Positions 18,526 to 26,617 of a stretch of DNA of 64,000 bases are shown here, in pieces. How positions within the stretch are numbered: the stretch's first letter is position 1; each line of letters starts with the position of its first letter. The notes under the pieces are model-generated. The model saw only the letters and a program-made list of their open reading frames with translations. It ran no database searches and was not told the DNA's origin. The position numbers and the translations under genes are program-made. This DNA comes from Sphingomonadales bacterium (GTDB taxonomy: Bacteria; Pseudomonadota; Alphaproteobacteria; Sphingomonadales; Sphingomonadaceae). The stretch is from assembly GCA_027491235.1 (NCBI GenBank), contig JAIXWO010000022.1, positions 780,102-844,101 on the forward strand, given 5' to 3'.

Positions 18526-19302
18526 TTAACCCCAGCGATTGATTTCTGGCCCCGGCGCCCAGCACTCCTCCGGGTTCGTTACAGTCGCTCGTTTTAGCGC
18601 CGCTGTCATTCCCGGTCTAGCTGCCATGCGGGCCATCCAGCCTTGCAACGCCAGTTTCCCGGTGAACGCTTCCGGCACGAGTTCTGAACACAGCCACGGG
18701 TAAGTGACCAGATCAGCGATAGAGAAATCGCCCATCAGCCAATCTCGCCCATCCGCCAAGGCTGTGTCCGTCATTTCCGCAAGAGCGATGATTTTTGAAC
18801 GGCTGTCTGCGACCTGTTCGTCAGGGAACTTGCCTTGGCGAACGTCTGCCCAACGCGTGCGCAAATCATCACTCTTGATCGCGGCAGTGAGGGAAGCAAA
18901 ATTCGCTTCATCCATCGCGGCAAGCTTTGGATGCGCATAGCTTTGGCAATTCAGAAACGCCGCAGCAGGCGCACCGCGCTCCGTCACCCTCCGGCACCAC
19001 ATCAGCATTTCCCAATGCTTATACGCGTCTTTGGGTTGCAGGGTCCCCTGCCCCAGTTCATCAAAATATTGCGCGATGAAAACAGACTCGGTCATTGCCT
19101 CGCCATCGACGACAAGCACGGGGCCTTCACCCTCCACGCCCATGTCGAGCGCGACACTGTCTGTGATGTCAGGCAGCGTGTGGCGTTCTCCGGCAAGCAG
19201 ATTGATCGGCCGACATTCGACCTCGACACCGCTTTCAGCAAGCGCAGCGAGGACAGTCAGCGACGGACCTGCGGGTTCGCCATGATAAAGAATGGTGCTC
19301 AT
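18526..19302 (-). CDS. Glutathione S-transferase, second gene of an adjacent pair
   Basis: GST of 258 residues with an N-terminal thioredoxin-like domain (YHGEPAGPSLTVLAALAESG, EGPVLVVDG, and the glutathione-binding ES in MTESVFIAQYF) and an all-helical C-terminal domain with FSIADLVTYPWL. It is more distant from LigF than the GST at 12154. Its start lies one base after the stop of the preceding GST, so the two are translated together. A heterodimeric GST encoded by neighbouring genes, BaeA-BaeB, breaks beta(R)-aryl ethers in Novosphingobium aromaticivorans as I recall; this pair could be its counterpart. The sequences themselves could not be compared here. Confidence 0.75.
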   Translation of the reverse strand: MSTILYHGEPAGPSLTVLAALAESGVEVECRPINLLAGERHTLPDITDSVALDMGVEGEGPVLVVDGEAMTESVFIAQYFDELGQGTLQPKDAYKHWEMLMWCRRVTERGAPAAAFLNCQSYAHPKLAAMDEANFASLTAAIKSDDLRTRWADVRQGKFPDEQVADSRSKIIALAEMTDTALADGRDWLMGDFSIADLVTYPWLCSELVPEAFTGKLALQGWMARMAARPGMTAALKRATVTNPEECWAPGPEINRWG

Positions 19303-19303
19303 C

Positions 19304-20116
19304 TCAACGCACCCCGCTCGAAATGCCTTCGGACTCATCCCGGGGCGGAATGTAATCCTGCTCCAGAATTTCAACGCGGCTTGCCATCGGTGTGCGACCC
19401 AGTTTCCAACACTCACGCGTTGCCGGGCGGCGATAAATTGCCCGCAGCCACCGCATGATATTGGGCGTGAGATCATCATTGGCGAGATGGGGCTGCGACA
19501 ACGGCATGGCGTATGCGAGGTTGAAGCCATTCACATCAGCCAAGCTGTACGTGTCGCTCGCGAGCCATTCCCGCTTGCCGAGTTCTGCCTCAAGCATCCG
19601 AATGCCGACCGAAATACGGCGTCCGCTTTCCGCCATTTCCGCTTCGCTGAACAAGCCGAACACCGCCTTGCGCCAGGCCGTCTGGCGTTCGGGCAGCGGA
19701 ATGCGGCTGATCTGTTCCTCAATCTTTTCCTGCCCGTGCGCCTTCAGGGCGTTGGGGCCGACGAAGAACTTCCACCCGAACATTGAAAAGCTTGGCGCCA
19801 GCCACTGGTCCATGAACTTCATCCACCAGCGGATGCGCAGACGATCACGGGCACTTTCTGGCATCAAACTGGGGCCATCAAAGGCATCGTTCACATACTC
19901 CATAATCGCCGTGCTCTCGACGAGAACAAGGCTCCCATGGGTCATTGCCGGGATCGTCCCTTGCGGGTTGATTGCAAGATATTCAGGCTTGTGCTGATCG
20001 AAATTCAGCATGTCGATGTAGTGGCTATCAAAAGCGACACCCTTTTCCATCAATGCAAGCATGGGTTTGCCCGAATTTGCATTCGGTTCCCAATGATAAA
20101 GGGTCACTTCTGCCAT
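19304..20116 (-). CDS. Glutathione S-transferase, first gene of an adjacent pair
   Basis: GST of 270 residues related to LigF: YHWEPNANSGKPMLALMEKG, FDQHKPEYLAINPQGTIP, ES present in VLVESTAIMEYV, and a helical domain with YSLADVNGFNLAY. It is likely to use glutathione to break an ether bond of a lignin-type dimer, the known role of this clade. ATG 20116 follows AAAGG; the upstream Tat protein ends 22 bp before. The partner GST starts one base after this stop. Placement inside an operon of two redox enzymes (flavocytochrome and PQQ enzyme) suggests the ether substrate is first oxidised in the periplasm. Confidence 0.78.
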   Translation of the reverse strand: MAEVTLYHWEPNANSGKPMLALMEKGVAFDSHYIDMLNFDQHKPEYLAINPQGTIPAMTHGSLVLVESTAIMEYVNDAFDGPSLMPESARDRLRIRWWMKFMDQWLAPSFSMFGWKFFVGPNALKAHGQEKIEEQISRIPLPERQTAWRKAVFGLFSEAEMAESGRRISVGIRMLEAELGKREWLASDTYSLADVNGFNLAYAMPLSQPHLANDDLTPNIMRWLRAIYRRPATRECWKLGRTPMASRVEILEQDYIPPRDESEGISSGVR

Positions 20117-20138
20117 GTGGACATACCTTTGAAAGTGG

Positions 20139-20489
20139 TCAGGCCATTTCCCAATGGAAGGGCGCGTGCGGATCTCTCTGACGTTCGGCCTTAAGCCGCT
20201 TGCCCTGCGCTTCCAATTCGCCGCGGACGACGACGAGGTCGCTCCAGCGGGTCAAACCGACAACACGGCCCTTTGGTGCCCCAGCGCGCAGCGTCGCCCA
20301 AAAGGTCCGGTCTTCATGTGCCACATCGAGCTTGGCGCCACTCAAGCCCTGCGCAAAGGCAACGCTTTCTGGCAGACGACTGTCAAATACCACGAGCGCA
20401 GGGCCCTGCGCGGCCGCGGACGTCAACGTTGCAGCAGAGGCCGCGGTGATCACGCCCGTCTTGATCAAGGTTCGGCGATTGAGGTTCAT
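20139..20489 (-). CDS. Small exported protein with twin-arginine signal, unknown function
   Basis: A 116-residue protein starting MNLNRRTLIKTG, a twin-arginine type signal, with hydrophobic residues and an AAAQ cleavage site near residue 28. The mature part of about 88 residues begins GPALVVFDSRLPES and shows no motif I recognise. The ATG overlaps the stop of the cytochrome gene (ATGA), so it is co-translated with the flavocytochrome subunits. It may be an accessory or assembly protein for that enzyme, since FAD-carrying folded complexes use the same export route; this is inference. Confidence 0.7.
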   Translation of the reverse strand: MNLNRRTLIKTGVITAASAATLTSAAAQGPALVVFDSRLPESVAFAQGLSGAKLDVAHEDRTFWATLRAGAPKGRVVGLTRWSDLVVVRGELEAQGKRLKAERQRDPHAPFHWEMA

Positions 20490-20905
20490 TTGTCTGCCTT
20501 TGTGAGATAGGCGGCGACGGCATCCAGCTCCGCATCGGTGATGTCGACGCGGGTCTGGCGCGGCATGGCCACCTTCCCCATCCGCACCACGGACTTGATG
20601 TAATCCGCCGTCAGGTCTTTGCGATTGGTCAACAGCCCATTTTCCGGGGGCTCTCCCATCATCATACGCTGTTTGGTGAGCAGGTTTGTCCCCATGCCGG
20701 CGGGCAAATGGCAATAGCCGCAGTGATTGGAATAGAGCTTCGCTCCATCTCCACCGGCTGCCAGCCTGTCTCCCGTCGGCGCTTCGGCACGCATCTGATA
20801 GGGCGGCAGTGGCGGTGGACCGCCCTTCGCAGCCTCAGGTGCCGGAGCGGATGTCTTGTTGCAGGCGGCGAGGAGCAGCGCGCCCAAAAGAACGAAGCGC
20901 TTCAT
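20486..20905 (-). CDS. Cytochrome c subunit of flavocytochrome, lipoprotein
   Basis: A 139-residue c-type cytochrome with a lipoprotein signal (LLLAAC), a proline-rich linker, one heme site CGYCH and a likely axial methionine in GKVAMPRQ. Size and position directly after the flavoprotein gene match the cytochrome subunit of p-cresol methylhydroxylase or eugenol hydroxylase, which takes electrons from the flavin. The ATG at 20905 overlaps the flavoprotein stop by 4 bp. Anchoring as a lipoprotein places it on the periplasmic side of a membrane. Confidence 0.85.
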   Translation of the reverse strand: MKRFVLLGALLLAACNKTSAPAPEAAKGGPPPLPPYQMRAEAPTGDRLAAGGDGAKLYSNHCGYCHLPAGMGTNLLTKQRMMMGEPPENGLLTNRKDLTADYIKSVVRMGKVAMPRQTRVDITDAELDAVAAYLTKADK

Positions 20906-22479
20906 GCCCGGCCCTCCTTTGACTGATCCCGGTAGACGCTGGGCCAAACGCCCTGTTTACCCGGCGCAATGATGCCATTGGGGTCGAGCGCGTCCTTTAC
21001 CTTTTCATTCATGCGGCGCTGCGCGTGATTGTTGAAATCAAACGTGTCAGCCACAGCATCCATCCAACCGAGGTGCGTGCGATATTCCGCATAACCCGCC
21101 TTGGCGCTTTCCGTGACGAGCGCGCTGAACAGTTTCTTCATGCCTTCAACCTGCTCTGGCTTGTCACGATCATACATCAACATGTTGATATTATTCGCAA
21201 ATCGTCCACCGATCGTGAAGCTTGCATAGAAATCAACATCATGTTCGGCGATGATTTTGCGGCTGCGCTTCAGCTGATCCATAACATGCTTCGAATTTGC
21301 CGGAACGACGGGTGAGAAGCCAAGGTGTGCGCTGCGCCCTCCGACCCAATCCCCCATCTGCAATGGCACCGCAGTCGGAACGCCGACCGTAAGATCATAA
21401 ATGTTGCGTTCTTCGCCCTGCCGCCACCACACTTCCTGTGGTGGCGTATCGAGATGCTTTTTGAAGGCCGCCTTCACGACTTCGGCCTTGGCCTTGTTGA
21501 CGTTCTCATCGCCGTAAAAGCGGATCTGGACCTTCCAATAACCAAGCTTGTGCTCCTTAAGGAGCTCCTTCACCCGCCATTCTGGAATGGCGGACGGCTT
21601 ATCCCAGAAATCCTTGCGCTGCCCGAGCAGCACGATCTTGCCCAGCCACGAGGGAATAAACACGTTTTGGTCGATCAAGCCCGCGATCTTCATCGGCGCG
21701 ATGATGTCCACAACCCATCCGATATCCTCCTCATTGGGAATGTCGAACGACAGTTCGAGCGAGGTTTCCGGCTCTGGCTGCAAGAATACGCCGGCCTTCG
21801 TCACGACGCCCATATTGGACTGGGTAAACATGTGCGTCCAATCCGGGCCGTAGCTCATCGGGAAAAGGTGTGACGCCTTGTTGTTCGCCATTCCTGCCAT
21901 CCCGGTGCGCATCATGTCGCCATCAGGCATGACCACCTCAAGCCCGCAAAGGTTGCGCGCATGCAGGCCGTAGGGCGTGTAGCCAATACCGTGGTCGAGC
22001 GCATTGCCGAGCACCGAGCCCCAGCCATTGCCGGGAACCGACATCCACAAGGGCGCCTTTTCGCGGGCCAAATGCTCATAAAGGTCGAAAAAGCCGACGC
22101 CGGGCTCAATCACACAATAGCCAAGCTCCGGATCAACCTCGAGAACCTTGTTCATGCGCCCAAGATCAAGCACGATTGAGCCTGCCATGCGGGGAGCAGC
22201 CTGCCCATAGCCCAAGTTCTTGCCACGGCTGACGGGCCAAAGCGGTGTCTTAAACTGGTTGGCGAGCCGGACGATGGCCTGCACCTCTTCGGCTGACCCC
22301 GGCGCGACGGCAGCGGAGGCTGGCCACAATGTTTCCGGGCCGGGCGCATAGATGTCTGCATAGGCGTCGCGGTCTTCGTCTGAGGAAAGAACCCATCCCT
22401 TGCCGACAACGCCTGCAAACGCCTTTAGTGCGGCATCAAACTGCATCGGCGATACGCGTGGGGGTAGCGTGAGTTTCAA
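20902..22479 (-). CDS. Flavoprotein subunit of p-cresol-methylhydroxylase-type flavocytochrome
   Basis: FAD protein of 525 residues, paralogue of the one at 1221-2768. FAD loop SRGKNLGYGQAAPRMAGS, GNALDHGIGYTPYGLH, and C-terminal ALDPNGIIAPGKQGVWPS are typical of the 4-phenol-oxidising family. GRSAHLGFSPVVP holds a histidine at the place of the covalent flavin histidine of vanillyl alcohol oxidase, as I recall. The family hydroxylates 4-alkylphenols at the benzylic carbon with water as oxygen source. The start is taken as TTG 22479, since GAGAGGAG lies upstream; the first ATG (22446) lacks a ribosome site. No signal peptide is seen. A 12-bp palindrome lies 21 bp upstream. Confidence 0.85.
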   Translation of the reverse strand: MKLTLPPRVSPMQFDAALKAFAGVVGKGWVLSSDEDRDAYADIYAPGPETLWPASAAVAPGSAEEVQAIVRLANQFKTPLWPVSRGKNLGYGQAAPRMAGSIVLDLGRMNKVLEVDPELGYCVIEPGVGFFDLYEHLAREKAPLWMSVPGNGWGSVLGNALDHGIGYTPYGLHARNLCGLEVVMPDGDMMRTGMAGMANNKASHLFPMSYGPDWTHMFTQSNMGVVTKAGVFLQPEPETSLELSFDIPNEEDIGWVVDIIAPMKIAGLIDQNVFIPSWLGKIVLLGQRKDFWDKPSAIPEWRVKELLKEHKLGYWKVQIRFYGDENVNKAKAEVVKAAFKKHLDTPPQEVWWRQGEERNIYDLTVGVPTAVPLQMGDWVGGRSAHLGFSPVVPANSKHVMDQLKRSRKIIAEHDVDFYASFTIGGRFANNINMLMYDRDKPEQVEGMKKLFSALVTESAKAGYAEYRTHLGWMDAVADTFDFNNHAQRRMNEKVKDALDPNGIIAPGKQGVWPSVYRDQSKEGRA

Positions 22480-22500
22480 CGCCGGGCTCCTCTCATTTTA

Positions 22501-22512
22501 TAACAATTGTTA
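22501..22512. promoter_or_regulatory. MarR-type operator candidate (element A, copy 1)
   Basis: Perfect 12-bp palindrome TAACAATTGTTA, 21 bp upstream of the flavoprotein start. Identical to the copy at 30605 and close to those at 25230, 26582 and 38626. A MarR gene lies at 25362. Confidence 0.7.
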
Positions 22513-22564
22513 GCTATGCTTCTGACGGGTCAGACCCCTTCGGTCAAGGCTATCAGAGGCTGGA

Positions 22565-22599
22565 AAAGAAAAAAGGGGGCAGTCTTTCGACCACCCCCC
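22565..22599 (-). terminator. Intrinsic terminator of the TonB receptor gene
   Basis: On the minus strand a 10-bp stem (five G-C pairs, then TGGTC with GACTG) closes a GAAA tetraloop and is followed by six T. It lies 29 bp beyond the receptor stop codon. Confidence 0.85.
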
Positions 22600-22627
22600 A
22601 TTTCCAATTTTTTGGTCGCCTAGAAGC

Positions 22628-25183
22628 TTAGAAGTTCTTCTTGAGCGTGACCGCCCATTCACGCGGACGACCTGGGTTACCCAACACGCTGCCAGCCAGC
22701 GTGGAAAGGTCGAACTTCGACGGGAAGTAGTATTTGTCGAACAGGTTGGTGACTTCCAACGACACATTCAGATCGCTCGCTGCATTCTTCCATGTCAGAC
22801 GGGCGTTGGCGATTGTATAGCCTGGCACCTGTCCGAAGATTTCCGATGCGCTTCCAGCGGCCGGACGCAACACGTTGCCCGGCAGACGGTTCTGGCGGTT
22901 GACGTCGATGCGCGGCGTCAGCGTTCCAGTATCTCCAAGATCGGCTTCATACTGGGCGCCAACGTTCCACTGCCAACCCTGAGCAGGGTCGTTCAGAGCC
23001 GCGATCACTGTCGGATCGCTGGAGCAAACGCCCGCAGGGAGCGCAGAGCCAACCACCTGTGGGTCAACGCACTTGTAGGTGTACTTCAGATAAGAAGCCG
23101 AAGCATCAAGAGTGAAGCCCGCTGTTGGCTTAAAGAAGGCTTCAATTTCGATACCCTTTTGGGTTGCGTCACCGGCATTTTGCGGCAGAGCACAAGGGCC
23201 AGGGCCACCGAACTGCGGGCAGCTCAGCAAGGTGAGCTGAGCATCTTTCAGCTCGTTATAGAAACCCGTCACATTGAGGCGCAATTTGCGGTCAAACAGA
23301 TCCGTCTTGATGCCCAATTCGTAGGTGGTCACCGTTTCCGGGTCGAAGGAGCGCGCCTGATCAGCGTTGAACGGACGCGGATTGGCACCACCTGCCTTAT
23401 AACCGGTCGACGTTGTGGCGTAGACCAGAACTTCTGGCGAAATGCGGTAGTCAGCGGTCAAACGATAGTCCCAACGGCTACCGCGGAAGCTGGCGGTCCG
23501 TCCGGTAAGCGCTGTGACAATGTCCGCCGTCCCGGGCGCACCAAAGCGGTTCAACGTGTCCGGACCGCTATAGCCGGCACCATAAGCTCCACCGACACCA
23601 TCGACGAACGGGTTCACCGTCCGGCCGTCAAGGTTGTAGCGGAAGTAGGTGTAGTCCTTAGAGTCCTTCGTGTAGCGGAAGCCACCCGTGAAGGTGAGCG
23701 CATCCGTCGCTTCAAAGATTGCGGTACCAAAGACCGCTTTGGACTTGGTGCGGACAGGATCGTTACCGATGAACTGCAGCGGGAAGATCGGGCAGGTTGG
23801 CGTGTTCAGGCCACCGATTGCCGCACAAACGGCACCCGGCAGACCAGCCGAGACATAGCGGATATCCTGCAGCGTGTAGTACGTGGTCTTTTCATCCGAG
23901 TAATAGCCGCCAAGCGTAACCTGCAGCTGATCTGTGACCTGCGCGTTCAGGCGGACTTCCTGGCTCCAGAACCAGTGATCCAGCTTGTTGATGCCGATCT
24001 GCGTCCGGGCAGGCGACAAATCACCATCGGCTGTGAAGCTGTTCTTCCAGGCACGATAGGCTGTGATCGACTGAACATTAATGTCGTCACTGATCTTGTA
24101 GTTGACGTTGCCCGACAGGCCCCACCCTTCATATTCATTCTTCTGGTCACCGGTCACAGTTCCGAGCGGCAGACCGTTCAGGGGCGGAATAAGGCCAGCG
24201 ACAAAACCGCCACCAGACTGAGTTAGCGATGCGTAGTTACAGAAACGGCCGCACAGGAAACGGTTGTCAAACGGGGTTCCGTTGGTCGTGAACGTGTTCG
24301 GGTTTGCGTTGCCGCCATTCAGAAGGACTTCAGCACCGTTGTTCCGGCTGTCCTTGCTGTAATCAGCCGCAACGTTGATATCGAGCGCGTCATTCGGGTT
24401 GAACCGGAAGTTCGCTTTCAGCGCCTTATAACCGACATCGCCCTGCTTATAGAGGTTGCAGTTCGCCGCTCCGGCAACTGCAGGCACGCCGCTGGTCGGC
24501 ACGGCGCAGCCATAATCAATGACATCAACATATCCGCCCTGATCAGAAAACGTTCCGGACAGACGACCGAGTAGCGTGTCGGTCAGTTTAAAGTCGGCAC
24601 TCGCACGCAGGTTGATTCGGTTGCGGCTGCCATAAGTCGCCGACACATATCCGCCCTCACCCGTCAGTGGACGAGAGATGAACTTGATGGCGCCACCTTC
24701 AGAGTTACGCCCAGTCAGCGTCCCCTGCGGGCCACGCAGCACTTCGACGCGCTCAACATCGAGAAGGTCAAAGTTAGCACCCGTCAGACGGGGATAGTAG
24801 ACATCGTCAATGTACAGGCCGACACCGGGCTCAAGCGCCGGGTTGAAGTCGCCTTGGCCAAGGCCACGGATGCTTGCCGAAATGGAGTTACCGAAAGCCA
24901 CCGCGGCAGGACGCAACACGACACTCGGTGCGGCCTTCGTCACATCGGCAAGGTTGTTGGCACTGCGCGATTCAATCAACTTGGCATCAATCGCGGTGAT
25001 TGCGAGCGGCGTATCCTGCAGTTTCTGTTCGCGGAACTGGGCTGTGACGACAATCTCGCCATCATCTGTCGCCGTTTCAGCAGCTTGCTGGGCGAACGCT
25101 GGGGTTGCCAGAAGCGCAGCAACCGACGTCGATAACGTCAGAAATGTGCGCAGCGCGGAATCGTTACGGGAAGTCATAGCCAT
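22628..25183 (-). CDS. TonB-dependent outer-membrane receptor
   Basis: Receptor of 851 residues. Signal peptide ends at TPAFAQ, a TonB-box-like EIVVTA follows, then the plug domain with VEVLRGPQGTLTGRNSEGGA, then a long beta-barrel ending in the aromatic residue of LKKNF. It would carry a bulky aromatic compound across the outer membrane using TonB energy, as sphingomonad lignin-dimer receptors do; the ligand is not evident. ATG 25183 has AGGAGAGGA upstream; an ATG two codons later is possible. It is divergent from the MarR gene, and an element A palindrome lies 47 bp upstream. A strong terminator ends the unit, so it is probably transcribed alone. Confidence 0.92.
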   Translation of the reverse strand: MAMTSRNDSALRTFLTLSTSVAALLATPAFAQQAAETATDDGEIVVTAQFREQKLQDTPLAITAIDAKLIESRSANNLADVTKAAPSVVLRPAAVAFGNSISASIRGLGQGDFNPALEPGVGLYIDDVYYPRLTGANFDLLDVERVEVLRGPQGTLTGRNSEGGAIKFISRPLTGEGGYVSATYGSRNRINLRASADFKLTDTLLGRLSGTFSDQGGYVDVIDYGCAVPTSGVPAVAGAANCNLYKQGDVGYKALKANFRFNPNDALDINVAADYSKDSRNNGAEVLLNGGNANPNTFTTNGTPFDNRFLCGRFCNYASLTQSGGGFVAGLIPPLNGLPLGTVTGDQKNEYEGWGLSGNVNYKISDDINVQSITAYRAWKNSFTADGDLSPARTQIGINKLDHWFWSQEVRLNAQVTDQLQVTLGGYYSDEKTTYYTLQDIRYVSAGLPGAVCAAIGGLNTPTCPIFPLQFIGNDPVRTKSKAVFGTAIFEATDALTFTGGFRYTKDSKDYTYFRYNLDGRTVNPFVDGVGGAYGAGYSGPDTLNRFGAPGTADIVTALTGRTASFRGSRWDYRLTADYRISPEVLVYATTSTGYKAGGANPRPFNADQARSFDPETVTTYELGIKTDLFDRKLRLNVTGFYNELKDAQLTLLSCPQFGGPGPCALPQNAGDATQKGIEIEAFFKPTAGFTLDASASYLKYTYKCVDPQVVGSALPAGVCSSDPTVIAALNDPAQGWQWNVGAQYEADLGDTGTLTPRIDVNRQNRLPGNVLRPAAGSASEIFGQVPGYTIANARLTWKNAASDLNVSLEVTNLFDKYYFPSKFDLSTLAGSVLGNPGRPREWAVTLKKNF

Positions 25184-25229
25184 TCTCAGTCCTCTCCTGC
25201 TTGGGGCGCCGAACTGGATCCGGTCACCG

Positions 25230-25241
25230 TAACTATTGTTA
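25230..25241. promoter_or_regulatory. MarR-type operator candidate (element A, copy 2)
   Basis: TAACTATTGTTA, one base off the perfect palindrome, in the 178-bp gap between the TonB receptor and the MarR gene. It could control both. Confidence 0.6.
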
Positions 25242-25361
25242 GTGATACATACAGTTTCGCAATGCAAGGGGTAAAATGGGTCCAACCTAGTGCAGAAAAT
25301 TTTATTGCTAACCGTGGCAAATTGGCATCAAGGCCGCTAGGCGCCCGACAACGGAGGGGTC

Positions 25362-25826
25362 ATGGCCACACAACAACCCGAAAACAGTGATGTCGCGCTG
25401 CTCATATCAATGCTGCGTTTTGCGACGCTAATTAACAGCCCGATGCGCGACGGAGTGGCTTTGCCGGTTGGGGTCTCCCCCAATGAACTGAAGATCATCA
25501 TCGCCCTTGGCGGCGAAGGGGAACGTGCCGGCCACGAGCTTGCTGAACTCATGGGCATGATCCCCATGAACGTCAGCCGAGCCCTTGCGTCTCTTTCTGA
25601 ACGTGGTTGGGTCGAAGAAGTAATCGACAGTTCCAACAGGCGACGCAAACCTCATCGGCTCAGCGCAGAAGGCTGGCGCGCCTATCGCGAGATGGGTCCG
25701 CGCATGGAAGATGTCGCAACCTTCCTGTTCAGCACGCTGGAACCCAATGAACGCGCGGGTATGTCTGCGGTTCTCGACAAACTCTATGATCAGGTGATGG
25801 GCTGGCACCACCGCGCTGGCCACTAA
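25362..25826 (+). CDS. MarR-family transcriptional regulator
   Basis: Winged-helix regulator of 154 residues. The DNA-binding region runs from about residue 45 to 110: LKIIIALGGEGERAGHELAELMGM, recognition helix around MNVSRALASLSERGW, and the wing VEEVIDSSNRRRKPHRLS. The dimer helices lie at both ends. ATG 25362 follows ACGGAGGGG. MarR proteins repress by binding short palindromes and let go on binding small phenolic ligands. Five copies of TAACAATTGTTA or variants precede nearby operons, so this is the natural candidate for their regulator. Binding is inferred from proximity only. Confidence 0.88.
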   Translation: MATQQPENSDVALLISMLRFATLINSPMRDGVALPVGVSPNELKIIIALGGEGERAGHELAELMGMIPMNVSRALASLSERGWVEEVIDSSNRRRKPHRLSAEGWRAYREMGPRMEDVATFLFSTLEPNERAGMSAVLDKLYDQVMGWHHRAGH

Positions 25827-25854
25827 GCCAACGCGCAGCGCCTTCTGCGACTTC

Positions 25855-26547
25855 TTAGCCCTGCTGCCCAGCGATCACGGCACCAAAGCGTGGATGGGCA
25901 AAGTGCATCGGCACATCATGGCGGTGCGGCCAGGTCTGCCGAATTTCATCGCTGCGGATGGTGTCCGGGCCAATCGGGTTGGCGGGGAAACACTCGGTGA
26001 GCGGCTGAAGGTGGGCAGTCGTCTTTGACCAACCGGCTTCGTAATCACCCTGCCACTGCATCATGTAATCCAGCCGCTTGATCTTCCACACGCCATCTTC
26101 CCGTACATAGTCATTTTCATAGATGCCTGCTTCCATGAACTGGAGTGGCAGGCCTTCAGGCTTGAACTCGCGGCTCTCATGGCTCCCGCCAAACAACATG
26201 CCCCGGAAGCGCCCCTTGGCGGTCTGCCGGTCTGGCGCGACGGTGATGATGTCCTGCATCTGGAAATGGTCGAGCAGAAAACCATAGGCCGGGCCTTCCT
26301 CGCCGGGTGCGAGGAACAGGCTCTTGAACCAAGTACCATAAAGGCGGCGGGCGCCTTCGCGGCCCTTATAGACCCCAGAGAGGAAGATGACCTCACCGTC
26401 CTCTGCAAAAAGCTCCGCCACGTCATCCGCGCGATTGAAATCGATATAATAGCCATAGGCCCAGTGGAGGCGGCGGATCGCGTTGATATCTTCCAGTTCG
26501 CCCACGCGGTTTTCCAACGCGGCCAGTCTCGAATTGACGTCGGACAT
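25855..26547 (-). CDS. NTF2-like (SnoaL fold) protein, copy B of three
   Basis: A 230-residue protein with the same layout as the copies at 4233 and 33726: N-terminal coil (SRLAALENRVGELEDI), then RRLHWAYGYYID, EVIFLSGVYKGREGARRLY, GFLLDHFQMQ and EAGIYENDY with DGVWKIKRLDY. The fold makes a deep cone-shaped pocket and often does acid-base chemistry without cofactor. It is divergent from an SDR-aldehyde dehydrogenase pair, with a palindrome between them. ATG 26547 follows GAGGAGAG. A formaldehyde lyase or related carbon-carbon lyase on a dimer is a reasonable guess by comparison with LdpA, but the active-site residues could not be aligned here. Confidence 0.8.
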   Translation of the reverse strand: MSDVNSRLAALENRVGELEDINAIRRLHWAYGYYIDFNRADDVAELFAEDGEVIFLSGVYKGREGARRLYGTWFKSLFLAPGEEGPAYGFLLDHFQMQDIITVAPDRQTAKGRFRGMLFGGSHESREFKPEGLPLQFMEAGIYENDYVREDGVWKIKRLDYMMQWQGDYEAGWSKTTAHLQPLTECFPANPIGPDTIRSDEIRQTWPHRHDVPMHFAHPRFGAVIAGQQG

Positions 26548-26581
26548 CCTGATCTCTCCTCTTTTGATTTGTATGCTTTGC

Positions 26582-26593
26582 TAACGAATGTTA
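26582..26593. promoter_or_regulatory. MarR-type operator candidate (element A, copy 3)
   Basis: TAACGAATGTTA, with intact TAAC and GTTA arms, lies in the 70-bp gap between the divergent NTF2-like (26547) and SDR (26618) genes. An adjacent TTGTATGC resembles part of element B. Confidence 0.5.
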
Positions 26594-26617
26594 CAAAGCA
26601 AGGCGAGAGGATTTTGC

